Shown: one piece after another, positions 28,929 through 37,620 of the stretch
Position numbering within the stretch: position 1 is the stretch's first letter
Layout: every line of letters starts with the position of its first letter
From: Crateriforma spongiae
Lineage (GTDB): Bacteria; Planctomycetota; Planctomycetia; Pirellulales; Pirellulaceae
DNA: 64,000 bases
Direction of reading: 5' to 3'
Assembly: GCF_012290005.1 (NCBI RefSeq)
Contig: NZ_JAAXMS010000002.1
Coordinates: forward strand, 620,001-684,000
Made by a program: the position numbers and the translations under genes
Notes under the pieces: model-generated
The model's input: only the letters and a program-made list of their open reading frames with translations
The model's database searches: none
Told to the model about the DNA's origin: nothing

Positions 28929-29099
28929 ATGACGACCACACTCGTTACCGATCTAGGGCATTGTCAACGTTGCGGAACAACGGCTTATCGTGAACGAAGG
29001 CGGTGGTACGAAAAGCTGATGTTGGTGAAGGCTGTTTATGGCTGTCACCAATGCGAACGGCGTTTGAAGAAGTATTGGTTCTGGCCGTTCAACTGGTAG
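28929..29099 (+). CDS. Small zinc-ribbon-like protein
   Basis: 56 residues from the ATG at 28929, with GGAG six bases upstream at 28919-28922. Two CxxC pairs (CQRC and CHQC, about 25 residues apart) form a likely zinc ribbon. The C-terminus is aromatic and basic (RRLKKYWFWPFNW). It follows the glycerate kinase by 110 bases. No function is assigned. Confidence 0.65.
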   Translation: MTTTLVTDLGHCQRCGTTAYRERRRWYEKLMLVKAVYGCHQCERRLKKYWFWPFNW

Positions 29100-29348
29100 G
29101 CCTGCGTTCGAGGGCCCGACCGTTTCTTTCCGCTCGCCTTTCTCAGGCCACTGGCGAGCCCTTGCCCCCCCACCCTTTGGTAGACTGTCGTCGTTTTCAA
29201 TGTTGTCGCCAGCAGCGGCAACGACCAGCGCTTGACGAAATCCCTCGGCCGAAGGGTCAGGTGAGTCAAACGATCGCACCAACAGTCTTTCCCGACACAT
29301 GGGTCTTCCCAAAGTTGTCGGCTTTCCAAAGAAACGTGGGGAAATGGA

Positions 29349-31238
29349 ATGTGTAGACGCTACACCCGTATCGTTACCCGAACGATGATCGCCCTCGGTG
29401 CGGCTTCGTTCATCTTGGGCACCATCCACACGGCGCCGGCCGAAGACCGCCCGAATATTCTGTGGATCACAAGCGAGGATAATGGGCCCGAACTGGGTTG
29501 CTACAACGACGCATACGCCGATACGCCGCGAATTGACGCGCTGGCATCGCGATCGCTTCGATACAAGCGTTGCTGGTCCAACGCCCCGGTTTGTGCGCCG
29601 GCGCGAACGACCATCGTGTCAGGCATGTATGCCACCAGCCTGGGCGGGCATCACATGCGAAGCGCCGTCGAATTGCCCGATGCGATGCGTCTGTATCCGC
29701 AGGTCTTTCGCGACGCCGGTTATTACACCAGCAACAACAACAAGACCGACTATAACTTCGCGAACCCCGAACCCGGTTGGCACGACAGCAGTCGCCAAGC
29801 GCACTGGCGTGGTCGCGCTGAAAACCAGCCTTTCTTTGCCGTTTTCAACTTCACGGTCAGCCACGAAAGCAAGATCCGCAACAAGCCCCACACTCTGATC
29901 CACGATCCGGCCAAAGCCAAACTGCCCGCCTATCATCCCGACACACCGGAGGTCCGGCGTGATTGGGCGCAGTATTACGACCGGTTGACCGAAATGGATG
30001 CGATGGTCGGCAAGGTCTTGGATGACTTGAAGGCCGACGGCTTGGACGATTCCACCATCGTCTTTTACTACGGTGATCACGGCAGCGGCATGCCACGTAG
30101 CAAACGTTGGCCGTTTGATTCGGGACTGCACGTCCCCCTGTTGGTTCATGTCCCTGAAAAGTTTCGTTCCGTTGCACCGGAGAACTATCTTCCCGGCGGC
30201 ATGTCGGACCGATTGGTTGCCTTTGTTGACTTGGCCCCCACCGCGTTGTCGATGGCGGGCATCCAACCGCCGGAAAACATGCAAGGGGTCCCCTTTGCGG
30301 GTCGGTTCGCCGGCGAAGCCAAGCCGTTCATCTTCGGTTATCGCGGCCGGATGGACGAACGAATCGACGAGGTCCGAAGCTGCACCGATGGTCGCTTTGT
30401 GTACATGAAGCACTTTTATCCCGATCGTCCGTACCTGAAGCACGTCGAATACATGTTCCAAACGCCGACCACCCAAGTGTGGAAGCGGATGTTCGACGAA
30501 GGCAAGCTGAACGATGCCCAGAGCAAGTTCTGGCAACCCAAGCCGTCGGAGGAATTGTTCGATCTGGAAAGCGACCCCGATGAAACCGTCAACTTGGCTG
30601 GTCGCCCCGAGCATGCCGATCGACTTCGTCGGATGCGTCAGGCGATGCAAGACTGGAGCATCGAAACCCGCGACTTGGGCTTGCTGACTGAAGCGGAAAT
30701 CCATCGACGCAGCGGCGATCAGGCGCCACGGACTTTCGGGTTGAGCCCCGACTATGACATCGAACAGTTGGTCCAGGTCGCCTATGCCTGCACCGACCGA
30801 GAAAACCCGCCGTCGTTGGGCAAGCTGAACCAATGGGTTCGTAGCAGCGAGTCGGGCGTCCGCTACTGGGCGGTGCGCAGTTTCCTGTGCCGTCCGGACG
30901 ATGCCTGGAAGAACGACGCATCGATCGCCAAGATGCTGGAAGCCGCGTTGCTGGATGATTCTCCCAGCGTCCGTGTGGCCGCGGCGGAGGTGGCGATGCT
31001 GATGGACGGTCCACTGCGCGACCGTGCCCCCGCAGTTCTTGTGAGCTTGGCGGACGTGGACAACTATGGCCAACTCGTTCCGATTGCGGCATTGAACGTG
31101 CTGGATCAGTACTGGTCGGAACTGCCCGCCGAACTGCAGGAACGTGTCGAATCGTTGCCACCAAAGACTAAGAACGCTCCCCAGCGCGTCAGCGGGTACG
31201 TCGGACGTCTGCTCAATCGCGTCAAATCGTTGCCCTGA
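29349..31238 (+). CDS. Secreted sulfatase with C-terminal HEAT-like repeats
   Basis: 629 residues with an N-terminal hydrophobic signal (MIALGAASFILG) ending near residue 31. The type I sulfatase signature C-x-P-x-R is C82-A-P-A-R, where Cys82 would be converted to formylglycine; metal-site residues follow in ITSEDNGPELGCYND and YYGDHGSGMPRSKRW. About 490-610 are helical repeats (SGVRYWAVRSFL, SVRVAAAEVAML) of HEAT type, which many sulfatases lack. It probably desulfates polysaccharides outside the cytoplasm. The substrate is unknown. ATG 29385 is an alternative start. Confidence 0.93.
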   Translation: MCRRYTRIVTRTMIALGAASFILGTIHTAPAEDRPNILWITSEDNGPELGCYNDAYADTPRIDALASRSLRYKRCWSNAPVCAPARTTIVSGMYATSLGGHHMRSAVELPDAMRLYPQVFRDAGYYTSNNNKTDYNFANPEPGWHDSSRQAHWRGRAENQPFFAVFNFTVSHESKIRNKPHTLIHDPAKAKLPAYHPDTPEVRRDWAQYYDRLTEMDAMVGKVLDDLKADGLDDSTIVFYYGDHGSGMPRSKRWPFDSGLHVPLLVHVPEKFRSVAPENYLPGGMSDRLVAFVDLAPTALSMAGIQPPENMQGVPFAGRFAGEAKPFIFGYRGRMDERIDEVRSCTDGRFVYMKHFYPDRPYLKHVEYMFQTPTTQVWKRMFDEGKLNDAQSKFWQPKPSEELFDLESDPDETVNLAGRPEHADRLRRMRQAMQDWSIETRDLGLLTEAEIHRRSGDQAPRTFGLSPDYDIEQLVQVAYACTDRENPPSLGKLNQWVRSSESGVRYWAVRSFLCRPDDAWKNDASIAKMLEAALLDDSPSVRVAAAEVAMLMDGPLRDRAPAVLVSLADVDNYGQLVPIAALNVLDQYWSELPAELQERVESLPPKTKNAPQRVSGYVGRLLNRVKSLP

Positions 31239-31258
31239 TCCGACGAACGGTCCAAGAA

Positions 31259-31297
31259 CCGCAGCGGCCGGCACGCCCGTCGCGTCGACCGCTGCGG
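31259..31297. terminator. Hairpin after the sulfatase gene
   Basis: CCGCAGCGG at 31259-31267 pairs with CCGCTGCGG at 31289-31297 around a 21-base loop. There is no T run, so it is a weak terminator candidate. Confidence 0.3.
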
Positions 31298-31431
31298 ACC
31301 AATGGCCAATTCAGAATCTGTTTTCTACGCTAGGGAAGCTGTGACCGGCCCGATGGGATTGGTCATCGCGGCCGGTGATCCGGTTCGCAAACGTGTTAGA
31401 CAGAGTCGATCCAAGGCAAAGACAGGTCACG

Positions 31432-32682
31432 ATGGAAATCTTAGGCGGGCCGCTGTTTACGGTCGCCGGCGCGGGTGAATCCCACGGGCCGGCGGTCACC
31501 ACCATCGTGGGCGGTTGTCCGCCCGGCTTCTTTTTCCGTCGCCAGCAGATCCAGAATTTTCTGGACCGGCGACGCCCCGGTGGGAACAAGCACGGCACAC
31601 CGCGCAACGAGAAAGACAAGGTGGTCTTTCTGTCGGGGCTGTATCAAGACGATCACGACGAATTGCTGACCGGAACCAAGATCCAGGTCGAAGCCGACGG
31701 TGCCGAGTTTTCGACCGAGGGCTACGAAGCCGGATACACCACCGGCGAACCGATCGCCGCGATGGTTCTGTCGACCAGCAAAAAATCGGGCGACTACGGC
31801 CAATTCACCGGGCCGACCGGCGAAGTCCGACCGGGACACACCGATCTGCTGAAGTATCACAAGTCGCGGGGACGCGTCGACGTCCGTGGCGGTGGTCGTT
31901 CCAGCTATCGCAGCACCATTAGCGATGTCATCGGCGGGTCGATCGCCAGATTGTTTTTGCAGCAAACCTTTGGCACGGTTTTTCTGTCATCGATCTGCCG
32001 CGTCGGTCCCATCGCTGCGAAGACAAGCCTGGCATCGGTCATCAATGACATGGTGACGTCCCAGCCGGGAGTCCGGTTGGATCCGGAGGCCATCACCGGC
32101 ATCGAAGATCAAATCAATGCACCGGAGATCCCGTCCATTGACCACGAATTTGCCGCCAATGCCGCCGAATTGATTAAACAGACACGCAAAGCAGGCGATT
32201 CACTGGGCGCGATGGTGGAAGTCATCGGGATCAATGTACCGCCTTTGTTGGGCGATCCGCTGTATGACAGCCTAAAAGTCAGGCTGATGGGAACGCTAGG
32301 CGGATTGAACGCCGTCCAGTCGTGTGAGGTTGGTGACGGCATCGATGTCGTCGCCCGCGTCGGCAGCCGCAATAACGACCCGATCCGTCACGACGGGTAT
32401 CAAAGCAATACCCATGGCGGATTACTGGGTGGCATGACCAGCGGGATGCCCTTGGTCATGCGGGTCGGATTCAAACCCACGTCGACGATTCATTCGGCAC
32501 AGAAAAGCGTCCGCAAGAACCTGGACGAGATTGATTTCCAATTAAAAAAAGGTCGCCACGACCCCTGCGTTGGCGTTCGTGCCGGCGTGACCCTGGAATC
32601 GCGGATGGCGATTGAAGTGATCAACGCAGCCCTTTCCCACCAAGCCGGCCTGTTGGACAAGCCATTCCAGCCGCTGTTTTAA
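31432..32682 (+). CDS. aroC: Chorismate synthase
   Basis: 416 residues; converts EPSP to chorismate using reduced FMN. The frame opens at 31375, but family similarity starts at MEILGGPLFTVAGAGESHG (ATG 31432). The catalytic histidines are present in GESHGPAV and RPGHTD. Other blocks are RGGGRSSYRST, where most members have RET, NAVQSCEVGDG, GGMTSGMP and GRHDPCVGVRAG. It is somewhat longer and more divergent than the E. coli enzyme but has an intact active site. Confidence 0.93.
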   Translation: MEILGGPLFTVAGAGESHGPAVTTIVGGCPPGFFFRRQQIQNFLDRRRPGGNKHGTPRNEKDKVVFLSGLYQDDHDELLTGTKIQVEADGAEFSTEGYEAGYTTGEPIAAMVLSTSKKSGDYGQFTGPTGEVRPGHTDLLKYHKSRGRVDVRGGGRSSYRSTISDVIGGSIARLFLQQTFGTVFLSSICRVGPIAAKTSLASVINDMVTSQPGVRLDPEAITGIEDQINAPEIPSIDHEFAANAAELIKQTRKAGDSLGAMVEVIGINVPPLLGDPLYDSLKVRLMGTLGGLNAVQSCEVGDGIDVVARVGSRNNDPIRHDGYQSNTHGGLLGGMTSGMPLVMRVGFKPTSTIHSAQKSVRKNLDEIDFQLKKGRHDPCVGVRAGVTLESRMAIEVINAALSHQAGLLDKPFQPLF

Positions 32683-32714
32683 CGCCCGACCTAAGCAACG
32701 CGATCGGATCAATC

Positions 32715-32771
32715 AAAAAGGCTCGCCGAAAATCCGCGGCAATCAATGCACGACGGATTCATTGGCGAGCC
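32715..32771 (-). terminator. Intrinsic terminator of the minus-strand secreted-protein gene
   Basis: Read on the minus strand, GGCTCGCC (32771-32764) and GGCGAGCC (32727-32720) form a stem extended by AATCCG/CGGATT inside, followed by TTTTT (32719-32715). It lies 40 bases beyond the stop of the gene at 32812-33708 and converges on aroC. Confidence 0.7.
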
Positions 32772-32811
32772 GAAGGTGATCTCGATCGCTTTTCCTTCCG
32801 ACGCGTGGGAA

Positions 32812-33708
32812 TCACAACGTGCCGGCAGCCGCCTTTTCCGCTGTGACCGAGGACTGGCCCATCTGCTTGATCGCTGACTGCAGATCCGTCATCGGAACGG
32901 TCGGTTCAGCCTGACCTTGGCTTTCGCCGTTGGCCGACGAGGCGGGTGGCGTGGCCACGGTCGTCTCCGTTGCTGTGGGTGCAACGCTTGCCGCCTGGGC
33001 TTGGGGATTGGCGGCGCTGGTCGTGACAACGGTCCCCGCACCCGTTTCCACGCTGCCCACCTCCGTGGCACTGACTTCCGTGGTCACGGTCGTTGTCAGC
33101 CAAGGAATCTCGGTGACATCCAACGCACGCAAGTTGTTGGCTTCGTTCGTTTCCATCAGCACGTCGTGACTGTCAATCGCAACGACCAGACGTTGAAAAC
33201 CGATGGCTTGACCGTTGCGGTTGCCCATCGCCAGTGCGTCCAGCGGCAGGGTCAATTGAATTTGGACGGTTTGGCCAGCGCAGATTTTGTCGACTTTCGC
33301 CGTCACGTTGGGGCTGGTCGGAAAGATGCGGCCCAGCACTGCGACGGCCGTGACATGAAAATCACAAACGTCACGAATGCTGTGGTTCTTGATATCGACG
33401 GCGATCTTGGGCCCACAGGCCGGGTTATCGTCGGCCACACGGCTGATGTTGGCGATACATAAATCGCCAAGTTCGCCGACCGGAATGACCGCCGCACCGA
33501 ACGGGCCGTGATGGAGCATGGAATACGATGCCGACCGATCGATGCTGTTGTTGACGCCATAGCGGTGCATCATGCCGATCACGTGGTCGCATCGCGACGC
33601 AGTCAACAAATCATCGGTTCGCACGATCTGGGCGGACACGGGTGAGAAAGATGTCGCTGCAATCGCGAGCAGCATCATGGAAAACAGACGGGTTTTGGAA
33701 CAGTTCAT
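32812..33708 (-). CDS. Secreted protein with a CARDB-like domain
   Basis: 298 residues from the ATG at 33708; a longer frame to 34092 runs through the neighbouring gene's coding region and is rejected. A signal peptide (LFSMMLLAIAATSFSPVSA) ends near residue 26. About 65-190 is a beta-rich CARDB-like domain, with DIKNHSIRDVCDF and the typical late VVAIDSHDVLMETNEANN. A long Thr/Ala/Ser/Val-rich tail with no fold of its own follows. Two cysteines in CGPK and VCDF may pair. Probably a surface or periplasmic adhesion-type protein; the role is unknown. Confidence 0.8.
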   Translation of the reverse strand: MNCSKTRLFSMMLLAIAATSFSPVSAQIVRTDDLLTASRCDHVIGMMHRYGVNNSIDRSASYSMLHHGPFGAAVIPVGELGDLCIANISRVADDNPACGPKIAVDIKNHSIRDVCDFHVTAVAVLGRIFPTSPNVTAKVDKICAGQTVQIQLTLPLDALAMGNRNGQAIGFQRLVVAIDSHDVLMETNEANNLRALDVTEIPWLTTTVTTEVSATEVGSVETGAGTVVTTSAANPQAQAASVAPTATETTVATPPASSANGESQGQAEPTVPMTDLQSAIKQMGQSSVTAEKAAAGTL

Positions 33709-33778
33709 GGTTTCTTTCACCTTGATGTGATCAAAGAATGTTTGGGTGGACGGGTTTTCAATTGCCGAACGAGGGCAC

Positions 33779-33817
33779 AAAAAAAGCCCGGCGGCCGATG
33801 GTTGCGGCGACCGGGCT
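33779..33817 (-). terminator. Intrinsic terminator of the tyrosine-rich protein gene
   Basis: On the minus strand AGCCCGG (33817-33811) and CCGGGCT (33791-33785) form the stem, followed by a run of seven T. It lies about 52 bases past the stop at 33869, so this gene has its own terminator. Confidence 0.75.
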
Positions 33818-33868
33818 GCGGAAGCTATGTCGTGCTGCCGCGACGATGGCTTGGCAGCTCCGGTTGGA

Positions 33869-34249
33869 TCACCAGCAACCCCAGTAGCTGCTGTAGACGG
33901 GCGTGTAGTAGCTGTAAGTGACCGGGGTGTAGTGGCGAACCACGGGGTAGCAGTAGCTGCGGTAAACCGGGGTGTAGTAGCGGTAGCCATAGCTGCGGTA
34001 TCCGAAGTGACCGTAGCTGCGATAGCGACGGTAGCAGGCCGCGATGGCTTCTTCATCGCTGCCGCCTTCTTCCCCCAACAGGGCATCCACATCGGCTTGG
34101 CCCAGCAGGTCTTCGTCAGCCTTGGCGACCTTGGCTTCGTCTTGCGACGCTTCCAACTTGGCGACCATTTCCAACAAGTTGTCGTCAGCCATCACGTTGC
34201 CGGCGAACAGGACCATGGGAGCAACAGCGAACAGGATCTTCTTCAACAT
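33869..34249 (-). CDS. Small secreted tyrosine-rich repeat protein
   Basis: 126 residues. A signal peptide (MLKKILFAVAPMVLFAGNVMA) is followed by an acidic middle (about 22-70) and a C-terminal 55-residue segment containing 17 Tyr, with YTPV three times and several RSY/YRSY units plus three to four Cys. A ribosome binding site (AAGGAA) precedes the ATG at 34249 and a strong terminator follows. Such Tyr/Arg repeats suggest an extracellular structural or cross-linked protein. No family is recognised. Confidence 0.75.
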   Translation of the reverse strand: MLKKILFAVAPMVLFAGNVMADDNLLEMVAKLEASQDEAKVAKADEDLLGQADVDALLGEEGGSDEEAIAACYRRYRSYGHFGYRSYGYRYYTPVYRSYCYPVVRHYTPVTYSYYTPVYSSYWGCW

Positions 34250-34641
34250 CGTTTCGTTCCTTAGAAGGCAGTCGAGTTTTTCAAATGACGAAATCGCGAG
34301 TCTGCCAAGCCTCGTCGTTTTCGCTCGTCAGGTGACTAACGAGCCAAGCGAGGGCGAAACGGATGTGTTACACGGAAATCCGAAAATTCCATTTCTGGTT
34401 CCGATACCGAGGTTGAACCCGGAATGCTGATGCCAGCACCGGAAGCCCGGGGCCTGAATGCCGGCGCATTTAGGGACGTAGAGATCGGGACCCGAACGGC
34501 CGCGTCTGCAACTGCCAGTCAATGTCGATGTAACGCATGCGTCTGGATTCCGCTTGGAAAGAAAGAACACACGCGTGGCGTCCCGTTCGGCCAACACCCC
34601 GGTCGCGGACTGCCCCCCTGAAACTTCGAGAGGCCCGTGCC
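34250..34641. other. Divergent promoter region
   Basis: 392 bases between the tyrosine-rich gene on the minus strand and the small secreted protein on the plus strand. Both promoters should lie here. No convincing gene, tRNA or repeat was seen. Confidence 0.4.
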
Positions 34642-35259
34642 ATGACTCCTTCGATCTACCGAATCCTGTGCCTGACCCTGTTCGCATTCACGGTGGCTGC
34701 CGCCGGGTCATCCAACGTCAACGCACAACAAGGCCTGTTTTCCGAACTGTCGATGGGCGAAGTGTTCGAGGAAGCTGATTCGGACAGCACTTCGGACGGA
34801 AACGACCTCCAGCAATTGACCCGGCTGATTCGCAAGAACCCGGAACTGCTGAAACAGTTGCTTTCGGCCGTCGAAACCGAATCGCCCAAAGACGCCGCGT
34901 CATCGCCTGCGGCCGCCGAACCGAAGAAGTCGACAGCTGATGCCACGAAACCCACGCCGGCTTCGGTGGCCGAATTGCCGGCAAAACCACGGATATCGCT
35001 GGTCGGACGCTGGTCGACCCGGCTTCCGGGTGGCGACGCGATGGCAATCGAGTTCGCCAAAGACGCGAGCTTCGTGCTGGTCCATTTGAAAGGACAAAAA
35101 CCGAACATCTCGCGGGGAAAAGCGACACGCGGCCAAGACGTTCTAACGCTCGTCGGCGACGACAAACTGACGCTTCGCGGCAAACTGAACATCGCCGCCG
35201 CCGATCGGTTTGATTGGACGCTTGGCACGACCACGCTGCGTTTCGACCGGGCCAAGTGA
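34642..35259 (+). CDS. Secreted protein with a C-terminal domain shared with the gene at 37621
   Basis: 205 residues from the ATG at 34642; the frame opens at 34537 but a signal peptide (IYRILCLTLFAFTVAAAG) starts here. An Ala/Lys/Pro-rich linker covers about 85-115. The last 90 residues form a likely small beta-barrel (VGRWSTRL, DASFVLVHLKG, VLTLVGDDKLTLRG, DWTLGTTTLRFDRA). They align by eye with the end of the protein at 37621-38625. Same strand and order as the protease gene that follows at 156 bases. Confidence 0.75.
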   Translation: MTPSIYRILCLTLFAFTVAAAGSSNVNAQQGLFSELSMGEVFEEADSDSTSDGNDLQQLTRLIRKNPELLKQLLSAVETESPKDAASSPAAAEPKKSTADATKPTPASVAELPAKPRISLVGRWSTRLPGGDAMAIEFAKDASFVLVHLKGQKPNISRGKATRGQDVLTLVGDDKLTLRGKLNIAAADRFDWTLGTTTLRFDRAK

Positions 35260-35414
35260 CTCAGCTGGCCGACCGCGAAAACACGCCGAAGCAGGAAAGA
35301 AGCGTGTTACATCGGCTGAGACTTGCCGCTTGGATTCATGAAACCGTCATCGAGAACCTTTTTTCTGCCCGGCTTTGCGATGCTCATCGCGGGCCTCAAC
35401 CACGAGACAATCCC

Positions 35415-36614
35415 ATGAACACGTCTGAACGATCCGTCCGGAACCTGATTCGGTGCATCTTCGGCCTGGCGATGGCAGTGATTGCCGTCGGCACCGGCAC
35501 GAACGCGAGCGCCGATTCGGAGAATTACAACCGTGTCTTGAAGAGTACCGCTTGGATCATCACCAGCGATGCCGACGACGAAACGTCCACCGGAACGGGC
35601 GTCTATGTCGACGCGGAAAAGCGGCTGGTGCTGACCAACGCTCATGTGGTCGGCGACAGCCGTTCGGCCGTGGTCTTCTTCCCCGATATCAAGAACGGCT
35701 TGCCGCGGGTCGAACGCAAACACTACCTGACCAACGTCGTCAAACTGGCCCAGCCCGGCAAAGTCGTGGCGATCGATCGGCGTCGGGATTTGGCCCTGAT
35801 TCAGTTGCCCAAAGCCCCCGAAAACGCCGAAGCGATCACGATTGCCGAAACCAGCACCACGCCGGGATCCAAGGTCGACACGATCGGAAACCCGGGGGAC
35901 AGCGACGTGCTGTGGGTGTACACCGCCGGCCGCGTCCGCAGTGTCTATGACAAGAAATTCAAATCCAGCCACGGCGAACACGATTTTCGCGCCGTGGAGA
36001 CCCAAAGCCCGATCAAGCCTGGCGACAGCGGCGGCCCGGTCGTCAATGACGAAGGCCAATTGGTGGCGATCGCCCAGTCGTTTTCGCCTCAAAGCCCGTT
36101 GGTCAGCTTTTGCGTGGACGTTCTGGAAATCCGGAAATTCATGGCAGAAGGCTGGAAACAGGCCCCCGTCGCAACCAAGACCCTGCTGGAGAACGCCGGC
36201 ATCGAGCACGAAAAGCACTCGACCGGCCACTATCGCGTGGACTTCGAATATGCCACGGGAAAGAAACAGCAGGTTTTCGTCGCTAAGAACACGGAATACT
36301 ACCAGCGTGCCGACGTACGACGTGTTTGGTCGCTGGTCCAAGTGTCCAAGGAATCCCCGTCGACCGAGCTGATGATGCGGCTGTTACGGCAAAGTTCCGC
36401 GACGAAGATCGGCTCGTGGGCCGTTGAAAAGAACGACAATGGCGAATTCTTGTTGATCTACATGGCCAAACTGGACGCGACCGCCCCGGACGAAGCCGTC
36501 AGCGGAACGATCGAATACGTCGCCAAGATCGCCGGGGCGATGAACAGCGAACTGAACCCCGACGCCAAGGAAAAATCGGCTGCCGCCACCCTGGCATCCT
36601 GGCTGGCCGACTGA
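35415..36614 (+). CDS. Secreted trypsin-like serine protease (S1C/HtrA-type domain)
   Basis: 399 residues from the ATG at 35415, with a signal peptide (LIRCIFGLAMAVIAVGTGTNASA). The catalytic triad is complete: H77 in TNAHVVG, D125 in RRDLALIQL and S205 in PGDSGGPV. No PDZ domain is visible; residues about 240-399 are of unknown fold. It is probably a periplasmic or surface protease. The frame upstream to 35214 overlaps the previous gene and is rejected. A REP half copy begins 17 bases after the stop. Confidence 0.9.
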   Translation: MNTSERSVRNLIRCIFGLAMAVIAVGTGTNASADSENYNRVLKSTAWIITSDADDETSTGTGVYVDAEKRLVLTNAHVVGDSRSAVVFFPDIKNGLPRVERKHYLTNVVKLAQPGKVVAIDRRRDLALIQLPKAPENAEAITIAETSTTPGSKVDTIGNPGDSDVLWVYTAGRVRSVYDKKFKSSHGEHDFRAVETQSPIKPGDSGGPVVNDEGQLVAIAQSFSPQSPLVSFCVDVLEIRKFMAEGWKQAPVATKTLLENAGIEHEKHSTGHYRVDFEYATGKKQQVFVAKNTEYYQRADVRRVWSLVQVSKESPSTELMMRLLRQSSATKIGSWAVEKNDNGEFLLIYMAKLDATAPDEAVSGTIEYVAKIAGAMNSELNPDAKEKSAAATLASWLAD

Positions 36615-36630
36615 ACGAGTCCAGCAACCC

Positions 36631-36661
36631 GTAGCTGGGCCCGCGGAGGGCTCAGGGCGCA
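36631..36661 (+). repeat. REP-like element, half copy
   Basis: The first 31 bases of the 62-base palindromic element (GTAGCTGGGCCCGCGG...) are present and identical to the full copy at 36676. The second half is missing. Confidence 0.75.
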
Positions 36662-36675
36662 GCACATAAAGATCC

Positions 36676-36737
36676 GTAGCTGGGCCCGCGGAGGGCTCAG
36701 GGCGCAATGGCCCCTGAACGCTGGCGCGTCCAGCTAC
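36676..36737 (+). repeat. REP-like palindromic element, full copy (3' side of RAYT gene)
   Basis: A 62-base imperfect palindrome that begins GTAGCTGG and ends CCAGCTAC. It matches the copy at 37419-37480 at 59 of 62 positions and has the same orientation. It lies 18 bases beyond the transposase stop. Confidence 0.85.
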
Positions 36738-36754
36738 TTTTGAATTCCATCCCA

Positions 36755-37333
36755 TCAGCCTCGCTTTGAATCAGCCACATGAAACAAATCCGTTCGTTTC
36801 AAATAGGAAAGCGCCCGCCAGAGTCGCGGCCACGAGTCTTCTTCGAACAACCGCAGGTCGGGAAAACCGGGCAGTCGACAGCCGGAATATGCGTATGACG
36901 CGAACCGTTTGTGATCGATCAAGCCCGCCCGCTCGGGATTTCGAACGATGTATTCCACAATCGCCCGCAGCTCAGTCTGTTCGACCTCCGTGTCACGCAA
37001 AACGCGATCGTACGCCTGCAATTGCCACCGAAAACCAATTCGCTTTAGCGATAGGTTGGTTTGTTTGCGAAAAAAACTCGTCGCCGCGCGCTGATCCGAA
37101 TCGTCGGCCAATCCATGCCAGAGCATGTGGACGTGATCGGGCATCAGGCAATACACCAGGCAAGCGATCCGATGCCTGAATCCGGTGTGCGTCAGGATCT
37201 CGCGAAATCGATACAAAAACCGAGGATCCAACCAACCGGTGGCGCGCCCGTCCATCGTCAGCGACCAGTGGACCCAAGATTCGCCCTGATAAGCCCCCGG
37301 ACAGAGACGCTTTAGGTAGTCGTCCTGCGGCAT
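36755..37333 (-). CDS. REP-associated tyrosine transposase (RAYT, Y1/HUH family)
   Basis: 192 residues of the TnpA_REP/IS200-like Y1 transposase family. The HUH metal motif is MPDHVHML with H67 and H69. The candidate nucleophile is Y128 in EYIVRNPERAGL, the family's YIxxNPxxAGL block. The gene is flanked on both sides by 62-base REP-like palindromes in the same orientation, which is the classic RAYT/REP layout. Such proteins cut and join single-stranded REP DNA. It appears intact. It sits between secreted-protein genes, transcribed against them. Confidence 0.93.
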   Translation of the reverse strand: MPQDDYLKRLCPGAYQGESWVHWSLTMDGRATGWLDPRFLYRFREILTHTGFRHRIACLVYCLMPDHVHMLWHGLADDSDQRAATSFFRKQTNLSLKRIGFRWQLQAYDRVLRDTEVEQTELRAIVEYIVRNPERAGLIDHKRFASYAYSGCRLPGFPDLRLFEEDSWPRLWRALSYLKRTDLFHVADSKRG

Positions 37334-37418
37334 GATTTTGTGATCTGCGAGGAAATTGGAATCGCCCCGAAATGGCAGAGGGCTGCTGAATGCAACGCGA
37401 ACTTTTTCAAATCAAGCC

Positions 37419-37480
37419 GTAGCTGGGCCCGCGGAGGGCTCAGGCCGCGATGGCCTCTGAACGCTGGCGCGTCCAGCTAC
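37419..37480 (+). repeat. REP-like palindromic element, full copy (5' side of RAYT gene)
   Basis: 62 bases, GTAGCTGG to CCAGCTAC, differing from the copy at 36676-36737 at only three positions. It lies 86 bases upstream of the transposase start codon and 140 bases before the next gene at 37621. Confidence 0.85.
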
Positions 37481-37620
37481 GGGAGGAATCTGAATCCGCA
37501 GAATCCAGGAAATTTCGCTGTAACAACGCGGCGGGGTTCACGCTGAGTCCATTGTCGAGGCAAGGAAGTCGCCTGCCACGACGATCCACCACACACACCG
37601 CCCTGAACCGGAATACTGCC

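Noticed and set aside
33709-34092. N-terminal extension of the CARDB-like protein
   Set aside because: It would read through the neighbour's terminator and coding region and would bury a clear signal peptide that begins at 33708.
36384-36755. Minus-strand frame running through the REP copies
   Set aside because: It is made of translated repeat and antisense protease sequence.
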